Shown one piece after another: positions 41,272 to 51,825 of a stretch of DNA of 57,957 nt. Each line of letters opens with the position of its first letter. The first letter of the stretch is position 1. A program made the position numbers and the translations under genes. The stretch comes from Nitrospira sp. (GTDB taxonomy: Bacteria > Nitrospirota > Nitrospiria > Nitrospirales > Nitrospiraceae), in assembly GCA_022226935.1 (NCBI GenBank), contig CP092081.1, positions 2,694,124 through 2,752,080 on the forward strand. Reading direction: 5' to 3'. The notes below the pieces were generated by a model. The model did no database searches. It was not told the origin of the DNA and saw only the letters and a list, made by a program, of their open reading frames with translations.

Positions 41272-41341
41272 GCTACGGGATGAGGCTTCAGACCCGAGCC
41301 CGTGGAGAGGCGTGCACGAAACCACTTCACAGAGCATTCAC

Positions 41342-42106
41342 TCAGAGCAGAACCGGCGCGACATCTAAGGCAGATTCTCGAAGATCCGAGGCACGTCCCC
41401 GGGCAAGGCGGGCCAGTCTTTGCAGGTTTGTCAGCGTAATCAGTTTGCCGTGAGTCGCCAGAAGCTTTTCCGCCTGAAATGCTCCCAGCAAACGAGCCAA
41501 TGTCTCCGGCGTGATACCAGTCATTTCAGCCAGCTCTTCTCGTTTCAAATTCATTCCGATCTGAATCCCATTCTGTCCAGCAGATCCGAATCGCCTGGCC
41601 AACTCCAGTAGCGTGGCCGCCAGTCGCTCGCGCGCGCTCTTGAACGTGAAGGTGTCTAGTTGCGTGAGATTGGATCGGACTTCACTGCTGAGCATTTCAA
41701 TGAGTTTGAGCGCCAACGTGCTGTCACGCTTGACCAAGTCCAAGTATGCCCTTCGCTCGATCAGGCAGATCTTGCACGGCTCAAGAGTCTCACAGGTGGT
41801 TTGATGGACGGCATTTTGTGCGAAAGCATGTTTTTCGATGATTTCGCCAGCGTCAAGAATTCTCACGATCAGACGCTGGCCTTTGTAGGAAGAGCGAGTC
41901 AGTTTCACCTTACCTTCACAGAGCACGTACAGCCCGATACTCACATGTCCTTCGTAAAAAACAGCTTGGTTGGTTCGATAGGAAAGGGGAATTCGAATGC
42001 CGTGAAAGTCTTCGAGGGTATCCCCGTCCAGTTCGAAAATATTCCCACGGCCGGTCTGTTTCTGCGTTGTGCAGCACGGTGAAGTGCGGTCGGCTGGTCG
42101 ATTCAT
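41342..42106 (-). CDS. Crp/Fnr family regulator
   Basis: The 254-residue protein has a cyclic-nucleotide-binding-like barrel (NQAVFYEGHVSIGLYVLCEGKVKLTRSS, IVRILDAGEIIE) and a long dimer helix. The C-terminal helix-turn-helix LKREELAEMTGITPETLARLLGAFQAEKLL has the Glu and Arg of Fnr-type recognition helices that read TTGAN6TCAA sites. Several Cys exist (CC at 11-12, CETLEPCKIC near 105) but not in the spacing of the Fnr [4Fe-4S] cluster. Candidate sites are at 26046 and 41258. It is divergent from the second porin gene. Confidence 0.88.
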   Translation of the reverse strand: MNRPADRTSPCCTTQKQTGRGNIFELDGDTLEDFHGIRIPLSYRTNQAVFYEGHVSIGLYVLCEGKVKLTRSSYKGQRLIVRILDAGEIIEKHAFAQNAVHQTTCETLEPCKICLIERRAYLDLVKRDSTLALKLIEMLSSEVRSNLTQLDTFTFKSARERLAATLLELARRFGSAGQNGIQIGMNLKREELAEMTGITPETLARLLGAFQAEKLLATHGKLITLTNLQRLARLARGRASDLRESALDVAPVLL

Positions 42107-42255
42107 GAGGCTTCTCCATCTGCTTCAGATCTTGATGCAGGAAACACGGGGAAACGGCACGCCGCACGAACGTACCATAATACATTTACTATATTCAAAC
42201 ATACTTGACCCATTAAGAACCATTCGTCCTTGTGGTTTCTGCAAATGAAATATTG

Positions 42256-42285
42256 TTGACAAACTTATTAAAGATAATGTATTTA
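42256..42285 (+). promoter_or_regulatory. Promoter of the second porin operon
   Basis: TTGACA (42256-42261) and TATTTA (42280-42285) are 18 bases apart in a strongly AT-rich intergenic region. The leader to the start at 42396 is about 100 bases and contains the dyad-like ATGATTAATATCAT near 42330. Confidence 0.5.
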
Positions 42286-42395
42286 ATACCTCATCGGATA
42301 ACAGAACTTTAATAACATACTGAACATATGATGATTAATATCATTAAATCACCACTATCAACGCCATTCTAAACATTCACATGGGAGCGAAAGCG

Positions 42396-44033
42396 ATGAA
42401 ACGATCTGCATTTGCCTTCGGAGCAAGCCTGGCCATCCTCTGGGGCGGCCTGACCCTGCCGGCTGCGGCAGTCGAGGAAGGCCAGTTCATCAAGAAAGAC
42501 GGAAAATGGGAATACTATTCGGGCGAAGACCCCGGCCTGAAATATCTCCTGCTCAAAGGCATCATCACGCAAGACGAATATGACCGAGGTCTCAAGGTCG
42601 TCGAAAAGCGCGAACAGGTTTCCAAACCGAACTACACGATCGACGTCAACAACGGCCTGAACTTCCGTGTCGGAGACAAGTTTTTTCTCAAGCTGCGACT
42701 TCTCACTCAGGTTCGCTACACACACAGCGCCTACAACAGTGCCTGGGGGACGATCGGTGATTCGCGCAATCCGGAAATTCTCGGCGGCCAGGTCGAATAC
42801 CGGGCGATCCGAAAACAGAGCGACTCCAATCAATTCAGCGTGCCCCGCGCCCGACTCCAATTCCTGGGTTATGCCTTCGACCCTGATTTTCGCTACAACA
42901 TTGCCTGGGCCTTTGACCAGACGACCTGGAATCAGGAGGGTGGAAGCGGTAGAGCCGGTCTGCTGGATGCCTACGTCTCCTCGTGGCACATTCCGTGGCT
43001 TACGGTTCAGGCCGGCCAACAGCGGGTCTGGTTCAATCGCGCGACCATCAGTTCGATGGCCACATCAACCTTCGCAGACAATCTGATCGTCCAAAACGCC
43101 TTCGCGGCCAACCAGCAAAACAGCCGCGACGTGGGTGTCAGCATTTCCAGCGACGAGGATCAGTATAAATTCAACTACGCGTTCGGGATCTGGGGCGGAG
43201 TAGGAGCGAATCTCGCGAGGGAAGGGACGTCGGTCAGCCAGAATGTGTTGCCGCAAACCGGAACGCCGGGTGCCCCGGGAGCAGCGACGACGCGCACCTA
43301 TAATTACGATACGCGCATCATGACCGGGGAAATGATGTACACGGCACGGCTGTTGTACAAGATCGCAGGAAACCCCGGCTATGGCCAGGGCGACATTTTG
43401 AACTCCCGGACCCTGCAATCGGCGATCGCCTTCGGTTACGCCTATAATCCGGCACAAAACTATCTGAGTTCCATCCGTTCCGACATTGTCGATCGGGCCT
43501 ACCGCCAGGCCATCGTGAAGGCATATAACGGTCGGTTGTTAGCGGGCGGCATTTGGGATTTTCAGACGTATGAAGCCGACTTCATCGCGAAGTATCAGGG
43601 CTGGTCGTTCCAGGCAGAAGGGTATTATCGTCACCAACGGCTCCGCAATGCCAACAGCGGGACCAGCGCGTTTGACCTGAACACGATCCCGGCGGCGCAA
43701 TTCCTCGGGCCACCGGTCAACCTGGGACAGGCCTACGGATGGTATGCGCAGGTAGGAAAATACATCATCCCGCGTAAACTCGAACTGGCAGTGCGGTATG
43801 GATTCATGGATCCGTCTACTCAGCAGGTGAACGACCTGGTCAAAGAATTCGGCGCCGCTATCAATTACAGCTTCGACGGCACCTACAACAACCGGCTCGT
43901 GATCGATTATTCGAATATCACGATGGGCAGCGGCGGACGAGCACCGGACCGATTTCCCTTTGAGAGTCAACCAGGATTCGGACGTGATCTCGTCGAAAAC
44001 CGGATCAATGTGCAGTACCAATTCTACTTCTAA
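42396..44033 (+). CDS. OprP/OprO-like anion porin
   Basis: The 545-residue protein starts at ATG 42396 (ATG 42381 is also open) with a signal peptide. It shows the same plan as the porin at 17646: KDGKWEYYSGEDPGLKYLLLKGIITQDEYDRGL, SVPRARLQFLGYAFDPDFRYNIAW, TVQAGQQRVWFNRATISS and a final QYQFYF. It is an outer-membrane beta-barrel, probably for oxyanions. It heads the plus-strand block that continues into a ModA-like protein, a lipoprotein and the sulfate importer. Confidence 0.88.
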   Translation: MKRSAFAFGASLAILWGGLTLPAAAVEEGQFIKKDGKWEYYSGEDPGLKYLLLKGIITQDEYDRGLKVVEKREQVSKPNYTIDVNNGLNFRVGDKFFLKLRLLTQVRYTHSAYNSAWGTIGDSRNPEILGGQVEYRAIRKQSDSNQFSVPRARLQFLGYAFDPDFRYNIAWAFDQTTWNQEGGSGRAGLLDAYVSSWHIPWLTVQAGQQRVWFNRATISSMATSTFADNLIVQNAFAANQQNSRDVGVSISSDEDQYKFNYAFGIWGGVGANLAREGTSVSQNVLPQTGTPGAPGAATTRTYNYDTRIMTGEMMYTARLLYKIAGNPGYGQGDILNSRTLQSAIAFGYAYNPAQNYLSSIRSDIVDRAYRQAIVKAYNGRLLAGGIWDFQTYEADFIAKYQGWSFQAEGYYRHQRLRNANSGTSAFDLNTIPAAQFLGPPVNLGQAYGWYAQVGKYIIPRKLELAVRYGFMDPSTQQVNDLVKEFGAAINYSFDGTYNNRLVIDYSNITMGSGGRAPDRFPFESQPGFGRDLVENRINVQYQFYF

Positions 44034-44072
44034 GTGAATAGGACAAGCCCTTACAGGCTCTTGGAGGACATT

Positions 44073-44897
44073 ATGAGAGCAGGATTTCGTGTCAGAGGAC
44101 TCATTGCCATCGTCGGTCTCTTGATCGGCCTGGGACTGAACGCCCAGCCGGCCAAGGCGCAGCCGGAGACCATTACCATCGCCGCCGCCAACAGTTTGAA
44201 GGATGCTCTTCGGAAAATCCTTCCGCTGTTCGAAACGGAGCATCGCCACATCAACGTGCGCGTGATTTACGGTCCGTCTCAGACACTCCGCAGCCAGATC
44301 GAACAGGGCGCGCCGGTGGACATCTTTCTGCCGTCGCTCTTTGAAGAAATCGATCAGCTGGAGGCCAAGGGATTGATCATTCAAGGGACCAAACGCCCTT
44401 TTGCGGCGACCTCGCTGGTCCTGATTACGGGAACAGCCCTGCCCGCCCCCATCAGCACGATTCAAGATTTGCAAACGATCCCGATTCGCCGCATTGCCGT
44501 CGGCGATCCAAAGACCTCCTCGGTCGGGAAAGTCGCCGCGCAGTTCCTGAAGTACAGCAAACTTGAGCCGAAGCTGAAATCACAATACGTCCTCGGTGAA
44601 CATTCACGAGCCGTCCTCGATTTGGTCGCCAAAGGCGAGGCGGAAATCGGTGTCGTCTATCGCACCGATGCGGCATCCAATTCAGGCGTCCGTATCGTCG
44701 ACACTGCACCGGTCGGCTCTCATACCCCGGTACGCTATGGCGTGGCCGTTGCCTGGACGGCGCAGAACATCACCGCAGCCGGAGATTTTATTGAATTTCT
44801 CCTGAGCCCCACGATCCAGACTCACTTGCAGGAATTCGGCTTCGACCGCGTGTCCCCCGAAGTCGGATTCGCTCAACGAGAAGAGGTGAAACCATGA
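44073..44897 (+). CDS. ModA-like periplasmic binding protein
   Basis: ATG 44073 follows GGAGG. After a signal peptide the 274-residue protein has TITIAAANSLKDALRKILPLFE, YGPSQTLRSQIEQGAPVDIFLPSLFEEIDQL and VAKGEAEIGVVYRTDA, clear ModA-family segments. The first loop has AAN instead of AAS and the second GPSQT instead of GSSG, so the ligand may be molybdate, tungstate or another oxyanion. It overlaps the following lipoprotein gene by four bases. No permease gene of the Mod type lies beside it. Confidence 0.83.
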   Translation: MRAGFRVRGLIAIVGLLIGLGLNAQPAKAQPETITIAAANSLKDALRKILPLFETEHRHINVRVIYGPSQTLRSQIEQGAPVDIFLPSLFEEIDQLEAKGLIIQGTKRPFAATSLVLITGTALPAPISTIQDLQTIPIRRIAVGDPKTSSVGKVAAQFLKYSKLEPKLKSQYVLGEHSRAVLDLVAKGEAEIGVVYRTDAASNSGVRIVDTAPVGSHTPVRYGVAVAWTAQNITAAGDFIEFLLSPTIQTHLQEFGFDRVSPEVGFAQREEVKP

Positions 44898-45628
44898 ACG
44901 GCATCGGACATCCACAGCAGCGAACGTTATCCCGTCGCGCCAATCTGATCCTCGCTTTCATCGGCGTAATGGCGGCGGCCGGTTGCGCGTCACAGGCCAC
45001 GACGCCACCCAAGACGGTCTACCAGTCGGGATTGAATCAGGTGCGAATCGAGAAAGATCCCGCGTCAACGACGAACGCCCATCCGGCCTCGTTGACCGCA
45101 ACGGAAGTCGGGACTTTATTGCGGGGCGTGCGTATTTGGGAACGCCGTAATCCGCTACATCGGCTCTTCGTCGGACAGGCGGACAAAACCAGGGCTTTCC
45201 GCGACGGAGAAATTGCGGTCCTGGCGCCGTCGCTGGCGAAAGCCTTGTCGCAAGCGTCGCCTTCTGAGCGCGTGTACTATCATCTCAGCCATGCGACCGA
45301 ACACGGCGAAGAGGAAACCAGCACGGGGTGGTTGTCGGTACAAGATACGACGCTGCATCTGGCGTTGCGCGAGGCCCACGATCGGCACGGACCAGGTCCC
45401 GATATCAGTAAGTATGACCGGCAGATGCCGAACGTGCCGGAACGGTCTCCGGCCTTCGATGCCACCTTTGAGCCGGAAGAATACCTCGTGAAAGTCCGGT
45501 CAGGCGGGAGTCTCTTCGCGCCGGATCAACAGGAAGAACTGCTCATCCGGTACCGGGAGGCGCTGTCGGCCATGCCTGCGCAACCGGGACTGGATCGAGA
45601 CAACAAACCGGCCCCGGAACGGCACTAG
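44894..45628 (+). CDS. Lipoprotein of the porin/binding-protein module
   Basis: The 244-residue protein has a signal peptide with lipobox (AAGCAS) and is a paralogue of the protein at 19460-20137. Shared segments are HPASLTATEVGTLLRGVRIWERR, FRDGEIAVLAPSLAKALSQ, ERVYYHL and GWLSVQDTTLHL. It is coupled to the binding protein by an ATGA overlap. Role unknown. Confidence 0.75.
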   Translation: MNGIGHPQQRTLSRRANLILAFIGVMAAAGCASQATTPPKTVYQSGLNQVRIEKDPASTTNAHPASLTATEVGTLLRGVRIWERRNPLHRLFVGQADKTRAFRDGEIAVLAPSLAKALSQASPSERVYYHLSHATEHGEEETSTGWLSVQDTTLHLALREAHDRHGPGPDISKYDRQMPNVPERSPAFDATFEPEEYLVKVRSGGSLFAPDQQEELLIRYREALSAMPAQPGLDRDNKPAPERH

Positions 45629-45653
45629 GCAGCCGGGAAAGAAGGGAGCCACT

Positions 45654-45959
45654 ATGTCAATCCTGGTCGTCGGCGGTGATTCGATCGATGGAATCAAAGA
45701 GCGGGCACAGGCCGGCGGCCACGGATGCGTCGAACATTGGAGCGGACGGAAGACGCGTGACCTGGTGAAGGCCATTCCCAAGAAGACGACGGCCGTGGTA
45801 GTGGTGCTCGATCGAGTCAACCACACGCTGGCCCGGAAGGTGCGCGCCGAAGCCACCAGGCGCGGCCTTCCCCTCTTCTTCCGAAAGCGCGGACGGCAAC
45901 TCCCCCTGTCAGGTCGAACCGCCTTCGACCTACAGGACTGGTTGAATCACCAAGAATAG
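45654..45959 (+). CDS. DUF2325 family protein
   Basis: The 101-residue protein [22 protein letters not shown] ... [32 protein letters not shown] is a typical DUF2325 Rossmann-like domain. It lies between the porin module and the sulfate importer with good ribosome binding sequence (GAAGGGAG). A short hairpin (CGAGGG-ccat-CCCTCG) follows at 45968-45983. Function unknown. Confidence 0.8.
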   Translation: MSILVVGGDSIDGIKERAQAGGHGCVEHWSGRKTRDLVKAIPKKTTAVVVVLDRVNHTLARKVRAEATRRGLPLFFRKRGRQLPLSGRTAFDLQDWLNHQE

Positions 45960-46174
45960 AGGACGGGCGAGGGCCATCCCTCGTCGCGCTCAGACCAGAA
46001 ACATGTCTGCACCAGCAGACCGGGCATTCGTTTACCCAAAACGGAGTTCACTTGATTGATCGGACGGTGCCCGAATCGGATTTGAGAGCCACCGCTCGTT
46101 ACAAGATGAACGAGGCGACCATGCCACGAAGACGATTTTTTGAAACGATGACGTCAGAGACGAAAGGAGTTCCC

Positions 46175-47203
46175 ATGTTGTTGCGCCAATGGACCACCAT
46201 CGTGTTGCTGGCGGGAATCCTCAGCCTTCCCCTCTCGGCCTGGGCCGACGATGTGCCGCCGCTCCTCAATGTCTCCTACGACCCGACCAGAGAGCTGTAC
46301 CAGGAATATAACGCCGCCTTCATCAAACATTGGAAAGAAAAAACCGGTCGCACGGTCACCATCAAACAATCGCATGGCGGATCGAGCAAACAGGCACGGG
46401 CGGTCATCGACGGCCTCGGCGCAGACATCGTCACCCTCGCGCTCGCCCAGGATATCGATGCGATCGCCCGCCAAGCAGAGTTGCTCCCCGAAAATTGGCA
46501 AAGTCGCCTGCCCCACAACAGCGCCCCCTACACCTCGACCATCATCTTCCTCGTGCGCAAAGGAAACCCGAAGGGCATCAAGGATTGGAACGACCTGGTG
46601 AAGCCGGGCGTGGCGGTGATCACGCCCAACCCCAAAACCTCCGGCGTCGCCCGTTGGAACTACTTGGCGGCCTGGGGCTATGCCCTGAAACAAGCAGGCG
46701 GAAACGACACCACCGCGCGGGACTTCATCACCCGCCTCTACAAGAACGTGCCGGTGCTCGACTCGGGGGCGCGCGGCGCCACGACCACCTTCGTGGAACG
46801 CGGCATCGGCGATGTGCTGATCAACTGGGAAAATGAAATCCTCTTAGGCGGGAACGAATTGAGCAAGGACAAATTCGAAATCATCGTGCCCCCGACCAGT
46901 ATCCTCGCGGAACCCACGGTCAGCCTGGTGGACAAGGTGGTGGAAAAGAAAGGCACGCGAGAAGTGGCGCAAGCCTACCTGGAATATCTCTACTCCGACG
47001 AAGGGCAGAATATTGCCGCCAAACATTACTACCGGCCTCAATCGGCTGCCGTCGCGGCAAAATATGCCGCTCAGTTTCCAAGGCTCACGCTGTTCACCCT
47101 CAATGAAGTCTCCGGCAACTGGAGTGTGACCAACAAAGTCCACTTCGTGGACGGTGGCGTATTCGACCAGGTCTATCAAGAGATTTCACGCACCAGAAAG
47201 TGA
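46175..47203 (+). CDS. sbp: Sulfate-binding periplasmic protein
   Basis: ATG 46175 follows AAAGGAG. The 342-residue protein has a signal peptide ending AWAD, then [72 protein letters not shown] and [24 protein letters not shown]. These are hallmark segments of Sbp/CysP. It binds sulfate or thiosulfate for the CysTWA importer encoded next. Confidence 0.95.
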   Translation: MLLRQWTTIVLLAGILSLPLSAWADDVPPLLNVSYDPTRELYQEYNAAFIKHWKEKTGRTVTIKQSHGGSSKQARAVIDGLGADIVTLALAQDIDAIARQAELLPENWQSRLPHNSAPYTSTIIFLVRKGNPKGIKDWNDLVKPGVAVITPNPKTSGVARWNYLAAWGYALKQAGGNDTTARDFITRLYKNVPVLDSGARGATTTFVERGIGDVLINWENEILLGGNELSKDKFEIIVPPTSILAEPTVSLVDKVVEKKGTREVAQAYLEYLYSDEGQNIAAKHYYRPQSAAVAAKYAAQFPRLTLFTLNEVSGNWSVTNKVHFVDGGVFDQVYQEISRTRK

Positions 47204-47279
47204 ACACAATGGTGCCGGTGCGGCCGGTGAACGCCGGTCATCCGCTGTATCCGTCCAACGGGCGCCACAAGGAGCGATG

Positions 47280-48116
47280 ATGTCCATTCTGCTGAAACAG
47301 CCGACCGTGCTTCCAGGCTTCGGTCTGACACTCGGGTTTACGCTGCTCTATCTCAGCCTGATCGTGCTGATTCCGCTGGCCGGTCTGTTTGTGAAGACAT
47401 CCGCCCTGACAGGGGAGCAATTCTGGTCGGCCGTGTCGGACCCGCGGACGGTGGCGTCCTATCAATTGACGTTCGGACTGTCGTTCGTGGCCGCTCTGCT
47501 CAATGCGTTCTTTGGTGTGATCATCGCTTGGGTCCTCGTGCGCTATTCATTTCCGGGCAGGAAATTCGTGGATGCGCTGGTCGATCTCCCCTTCGCGCTC
47601 CCGACTGCCGTGGCGGGCATCGCATTGACCGCCGTGTTCTCGGTCAACGGATGGATCGGCCGCTATCTGGAACCGCTGGGCATCAAGATCGCCTTCACAC
47701 CGCTCGGCGTACTGGTCGCGCTGACCTTCATCGGCCTGCCCTTCGTGGTACGCACCGTCCAACCGGTCTTGCAGGACCTCGAGAAGGAAATCGAAGAGGC
47801 CGCCGCCAGCCTCGGCGCGACCCGCTGGAAGACCGTGACCAGGGTGATATTTCCGGAAGTGTTTCCGGCGCTCTTGACCGGCTTTACCTCGGCTTTCGCC
47901 AGGGCACTGGGAGAATACGGCTCCGTCGTCTTCATTTCCGGCAACATGCCGATGCGAACGGAAATCACACCGCTGCTCATCATCACCAAACTGGAACAGT
48001 ACGACTATGCCGGCGCAGCGGCCATCGCGGTCGTCATGCTGGTGGCCTCATTCATTCTGCTCCTGATCATCAATGGTCTGCAGTGGTGGAGCGGCAGGCG
48101 GCAAGTCGCGTTTTAA
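47280..48116 (+). CDS. cysT: Sulfate ABC transporter permease CysT
   Basis: Starts at the second of two ATGs (47280), five bases after AAGGAG. The 278-residue protein has six hydrophobic segments. It carries [19 protein letters not shown] and [51 protein letters not shown], the CysT signature including the ATPase-docking loop. It pairs with CysW in the inner membrane. Confidence 0.95.
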   Translation: MSILLKQPTVLPGFGLTLGFTLLYLSLIVLIPLAGLFVKTSALTGEQFWSAVSDPRTVASYQLTFGLSFVAALLNAFFGVIIAWVLVRYSFPGRKFVDALVDLPFALPTAVAGIALTAVFSVNGWIGRYLEPLGIKIAFTPLGVLVALTFIGLPFVVRTVQPVLQDLEKEIEEAAASLGATRWKTVTRVIFPEVFPALLTGFTSAFARALGEYGSVVFISGNMPMRTEITPLLIITKLEQYDYAGAAAIAVVMLVASFILLLIINGLQWWSGRRQVAF

Positions 48117-48132
48117 CCGGAGTGGAGGGACT

Positions 48133-49011
48133 ATGACGACCGGTGTCTTGAGCCTGGACAAGGGAACTTCCCGCATCGCCTCGACCGTGGCCGAGCCGGT
48201 CCTCGTACGCCTGGCGCTGATCCTGGTTTCGTTGACGTTTCTGGGGCTCTTCCTGTTCGTCCCGCTGGCGGCAATTCTATTCGAAGCGCTCAAGCACGGC
48301 CTCGGCACTTATCTGGCCTCGTTTCAGGAACCCGATGCGATCGCCGCGATCCAACTCACGCTCTTGGCAACGGCCATCGCCCTCCCGCTGAATGTCGTCT
48401 TCGGTCTGTCGGCCGCATGGGCCATCGCCAAATTCGAATTTTGGGGCAAGCAGGTCTTGATCACCTTGATCGACCTTCCGTTCTCCGTCTCGCCGGTGGT
48501 CGCCGGATTGATCTATGTGCTGCTCTTCGGCTTGCAGGGCGCCCTCGGTCCCTGGCTGGCCGCGCACGACATCAAGATCATCTTCGCCGTACCGGGCATC
48601 GTGCTGGCCACGATCTTCGTCACCTTTCCCTTCGTGGCGCGCGAACTGATTCCGCACATGCAAGCGCAAGGCAAAGACGAAGAAGAGGCGGCACTCGTGC
48701 TGGGCGCCACCGGCTGGCAAACCTTCCGGCGCGTGACGCTCCCCTCCATCAAATGGAGCCTGCTCTACGGCGTCATTCTGTGCAACGCGCGGGCGATGGG
48801 GGAGTTCGGCGCCGTGTCGGTCGTGTCCGGGCACATCCGCGGCGAGACCAATACGATGCCGTTGCATGTCGAGATTCTTTACAACGAATACAACTACGTC
48901 GCCGCCTTTGCCGTCGCCTCCCTGCTGGCCTTGCTGTCGCTGGTCACCTTGGCCGCCAAGAGCCTGGTGGAATGGACCTCGTCGGTCGAACAGAAGGAGA
49001 ACCGCCCATGA
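48133..49011 (+). CDS. cysW: Sulfate ABC transporter permease CysW
   Basis: ATG 48133 follows GGAGGG. The 292-residue protein has six membrane segments and the motifs [20 protein letters not shown] and [70 protein letters not shown], diagnostic of CysW. Its stop overlaps the cysA start (ATGA). Confidence 0.95.
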   Translation: MTTGVLSLDKGTSRIASTVAEPVLVRLALILVSLTFLGLFLFVPLAAILFEALKHGLGTYLASFQEPDAIAAIQLTLLATAIALPLNVVFGLSAAWAIAKFEFWGKQVLITLIDLPFSVSPVVAGLIYVLLFGLQGALGPWLAAHDIKIIFAVPGIVLATIFVTFPFVARELIPHMQAQGKDEEEAALVLGATGWQTFRRVTLPSIKWSLLYGVILCNARAMGEFGAVSVVSGHIRGETNTMPLHVEILYNEYNYVAAFAVASLLALLSLVTLAAKSLVEWTSSVEQKENRP

Positions 49012-50075
49012 GTATCGACGTCCGCAACGTCACAAAAACTTTCCGCACGTTTACCGCGCTGCATGAGATCAATCTGCACGTCAACACGGGAGAGCTGATC
49101 GCCCTGCTGGGGCCTTCCGGATGCGGCAAGACCACGCTGCTCCGCATCCTGGCCGGCCTGGAAGGGCCGACGACCGGCGCTATTCTGCTGAACGATCAGG
49201 AAGTCACCGATCGCCATATCGGCGAGCGCGGCGTCGGGTTCGTCTTTCAACATTACGCCCTGTTCCGCCACATGACCGTCTTCGAAAACATTGCGTTCGG
49301 GCTCAGAGTCCGCCCCAGATCCACCCGGCCGACGAATGAGACGATCGATGAGAAGGTACGCGAGTTACTCAAGCTGGTGCAGCTGGAATGGCTCGGCGAT
49401 CGGTATCCGCGACAACTCTCAGGTGGTCAACGTCAGCGAGTCGCCCTGGCGCGGGCGTTGGCCGTCGAGCCGACGGTCCTGCTGCTCGATGAGCCGTTCG
49501 GCGCGCTCGATGCCAAAGTCCGTAAGGAACTCCGGCGCTGGCTCAGACGACTCCACACGGATCTCCATGTCACCAGCGTCTTCGTCACCCATGATCAGGA
49601 TGAAGCGCTGGAGGTCGCGGATCGGGTGGTCGTCATGAATAAGGGACGCATCGAACAGATCGGAACTCCCGAAGAGGTCTATGAACATCCCGCCAGCCCG
49701 TTCGTCTATGACTTTCTCGGAGGCGTCAACCTGTTTCACGGCCGGGTGCATGAAGGTCGGGTGCAGGTGGGAGACTTGAACTTGGCGCTTCGCGAGCAAA
49801 GCGGCATTCCGGACGGTCCGGCCATCGGCTATGTGCGACCGCACGAAATCGACCTGCACCGCCATCCCGGTGAAGAGGGAGCCATCGAAGCCTTGGTAGG
49901 ACGGATCCAGCCGGTTGGGGCAGTCGCGCGCCTCGAAATGGTTCGCACCGACAACGGCGAACTCATCGAAGGCGAAGTCAGCCAGCAGCAATGGCGTGAA
50001 CTGGCGCTGAGCACCGGTGAACGCGTCTACGTCAGACCGAAGTCGCTCCGGGTGTTTCCCGAGCCGGTGGAATAG
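49008..50075 (+). CDS. cysA: Sulfate ABC transporter ATPase CysA
   Basis: The 355-residue protein has Walker [10 protein letters not shown], signature [16 protein letters not shown], Walker [14 protein letters not shown] and [14 protein letters not shown] CysA-type C-terminal regulatory domain follows ([12 protein letters not shown]). AAGGAG precedes the start. It powers sulfate or thiosulfate import by CysTW. Confidence 0.95.
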   Translation: MSIDVRNVTKTFRTFTALHEINLHVNTGELIALLGPSGCGKTTLLRILAGLEGPTTGAILLNDQEVTDRHIGERGVGFVFQHYALFRHMTVFENIAFGLRVRPRSTRPTNETIDEKVRELLKLVQLEWLGDRYPRQLSGGQRQRVALARALAVEPTVLLLDEPFGALDAKVRKELRRWLRRLHTDLHVTSVFVTHDQDEALEVADRVVVMNKGRIEQIGTPEEVYEHPASPFVYDFLGGVNLFHGRVHEGRVQVGDLNLALREQSGIPDGPAIGYVRPHEIDLHRHPGEEGAIEALVGRIQPVGAVARLEMVRTDNGELIEGEVSQQQWRELALSTGERVYVRPKSLRVFPEPVE

Positions 50076-50091
50076 GAGCCTCGAGGATCAC

Positions 50092-51174
50092 GTGATACCG
50101 ACGAACTCTCAACGTGCGCTGAAGGTCCTCACCGCAGCCGATCCGACCGCACTCGCCCTGTCCATCAGAGCCAGTTGCCTGGTCTTCGAGGACGACAAAT
50201 CGAAAGCCTTGTTGGAATTGGTGCAGAGGATTGCCCCCAGCCATGCCACCGCGCTGATCATCGGTGAGACCGGCACCGGCAAGGAGCTGATCGCGCGGCA
50301 CATTCATGAGCTCAGTGCCCGCCGGGCAGGACCGTTCGTAGCGGTCAACTGCGCCGCCATCAGCGACACGCTGATGGAAAGCGAGTTGTTCGGCCATGAA
50401 CGCGGCGCCTTCACCGGCGCGGTGACGGCCAAGGCAGGTTGGTTCGAAACCGCAGACGGCGGGTCGTTGTTCCTGGACGAGATCGGCGATCTCCCGCTGG
50501 CGCTGCAAGCCAAACTGCTGCGGGTGATCCAAGAACGGGAAGTCGTGCGCGTCGGTTCACGCCACCCCCTCGCCATCGACGTCCGATTGATTGCCGCCAC
50601 CAATGTGAACCTCCATGAAGCCGTGGCGGCCGGCCGCTTCCGTGAAGATTTGTATTACCGGCTGCACGTGGCCGCCGTGAATCTTCCACCGTTACGGGAA
50701 CGGCCCGGCGACATTCTGCCGTTGGCCCATCATTTTCTCTCGGTATACGGAGCTCGGCTGGGCTTTGCGGCCGCGCATCTCACGCCGGATGCCGCGGCGC
50801 GATTGCTGGCATATCCCTGGCCGGGCAATATCCGCGAATTGGAGAACACCATTCACCACGCATTGGTCGTGTGCCCGGGAACGGACATCAGGCCGATAGA
50901 CTTGCGCCTGCCCTCTTCCGCTGCTCGCACCCCGGTCACGGCAGACACCGGTGGCCGGTCACTCGAGGCCCTCGCCACGGTATTGCAACAACTCTTTCTG
51001 GAAGAACGCCCTCGGCTCTATGAGCAGATCGATGACGCCGTCTTCCGTGCGGCGTACGAATATTGCGATCAGAACCAGCTTCGCACGGCTCGTCTCCTCG
51101 GCATCAGCCGCAACATCGTTCGCGACCGGCTGATCCGATACGGTCTGCTCGGTTCACAGAAAGTGGCACCATGA
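50092..51174 (+). CDS. Sigma-54-dependent activator without receiver domain
   Basis: A GTG at 50092 follows GAGG. The 360-residue protein has a short N-terminus, then an AAA+ domain with Walker A GETGTGKE, the sigma-54 contact loop GAFTGA, Walker [12 protein letters not shown], a second-region R-finger segment ([10 protein letters not shown]) and [12 protein letters not shown] Fis-type helix-turn-helix is at the end ([20 protein letters not shown]). There is no receiver, GAF or PAS domain, so it resembles SfnR-like activators of sulfur genes. It lies inside the sulfur block and overlaps the DsrE gene (ATGA). Confidence 0.88.
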   Translation: MIPTNSQRALKVLTAADPTALALSIRASCLVFEDDKSKALLELVQRIAPSHATALIIGETGTGKELIARHIHELSARRAGPFVAVNCAAISDTLMESELFGHERGAFTGAVTAKAGWFETADGGSLFLDEIGDLPLALQAKLLRVIQEREVVRVGSRHPLAIDVRLIAATNVNLHEAVAAGRFREDLYYRLHVAAVNLPPLRERPGDILPLAHHFLSVYGARLGFAAAHLTPDAAARLLAYPWPGNIRELENTIHHALVVCPGTDIRPIDLRLPSSAARTPVTADTGGRSLEALATVLQQLFLEERPRLYEQIDDAVFRAAYEYCDQNQLRTARLLGISRNIVRDRLIRYGLLGSQKVAP

Positions 51175-51590
51175 AACAGAAACCTCGCTTCGTCATTTTT
51201 GCCCACCACGCCACCTACGACACGTTGCACCAGGTAGGGACCGTAGGGCTGACCGCGGCCGCCATGGGCAAGGACGTGACGGTGGTCTTGCTCTTCTGGA
51301 CGATTCGCAAACTGGCCGAGGGACGGATCGATGACGTCGACTTTTCCCCCGAGCATCACGCCGCTGCGGAAGATGTTCGCCGGCTTTTGAAAGAGAAAAA
51401 AGTGCCGCTGGTTTCCGAAATGTTCCAGGAAGCCCGGGCAGTGGGCGACTTCCGGTTGGTGGCCTGCAGCGCAGGGCTCGAATACATGGGTGTCAACGGA
51501 GATGCGGTAACGAAGCAAGTGGATGCGGTCTTGGGGTTGCCGGCCATCCTGGCACTGACGGCCGGCGCCGAGACCACATTATTCATGTAA
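51171..51590 (+). CDS. DsrE family protein
   Basis: The 139-residue protein contains [37 protein letters not shown] and [15 protein letters not shown], where the Cys fits the active position of DsrE/DsrF-type and peroxiredoxin-like sulfur-handling proteins. It is translated with the sigma-54 activator and precedes a sulfur carrier gene, so it may move persulfide sulfur. Confidence 0.82.
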   Translation: MKQKPRFVIFAHHATYDTLHQVGTVGLTAAAMGKDVTVVLLFWTIRKLAEGRIDDVDFSPEHHAAAEDVRRLLKEKKVPLVSEMFQEARAVGDFRLVACSAGLEYMGVNGDAVTKQVDAVLGLPAILALTAGAETTLFM

Positions 51591-51624
51591 ACGCATGGTG
51601 CTTATCGATTGGAGAGATACGGCT

Positions 51625-51825
51625 ATGGTTGTGGAGATCAATGGAAAATCGGAAGAGATTCCGGGATCGGTCGTCCTGGATGCGCTGAACGCCAAGCACA
51701 TCGACCCGCAAATGGTCGCCGTGGAATTGAACGATACGCTGGTCGAACGCGATCACCTGGGCTCCACGCCGCTCAAACCTGGCGATCGCCTGGAGTTTTT
51801 ATTCTACATGGGTGGTGGCCGGTGA
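51625..51825 (+). CDS. ThiS/CysO-like sulfur carrier protein
   Basis: ATG 51625 follows GGAGAG. The 66-residue beta-grasp protein begins MVVEINGKSEEIPGSVVLDAL and ends YMGGGR. ThiS and CysO normally end in GG, the site of adenylation and thiocarboxylation. Here an Arg follows three Gly, so a residue must be removed or the protein behaves differently. It overlaps the cysteine synthase gene (GTGA) and the adenylating enzyme follows. The set resembles the CysO-CysM route, where carrier thiocarboxylate gives sulfur to O-phospho- or O-acetylserine. Confidence 0.85.
   Translation: MVVEINGKSEEIPGSVVLDALNAKHIDPQMVAVELNDTLVERDHLGSTPLKPGDRLEFLFYMGGGR

Noticed and set aside
48417..49007. A long N-terminal extension of CysA
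   Set aside because: This part is a shadow of cysW; ATG 49008 with AAGGAG is the start.
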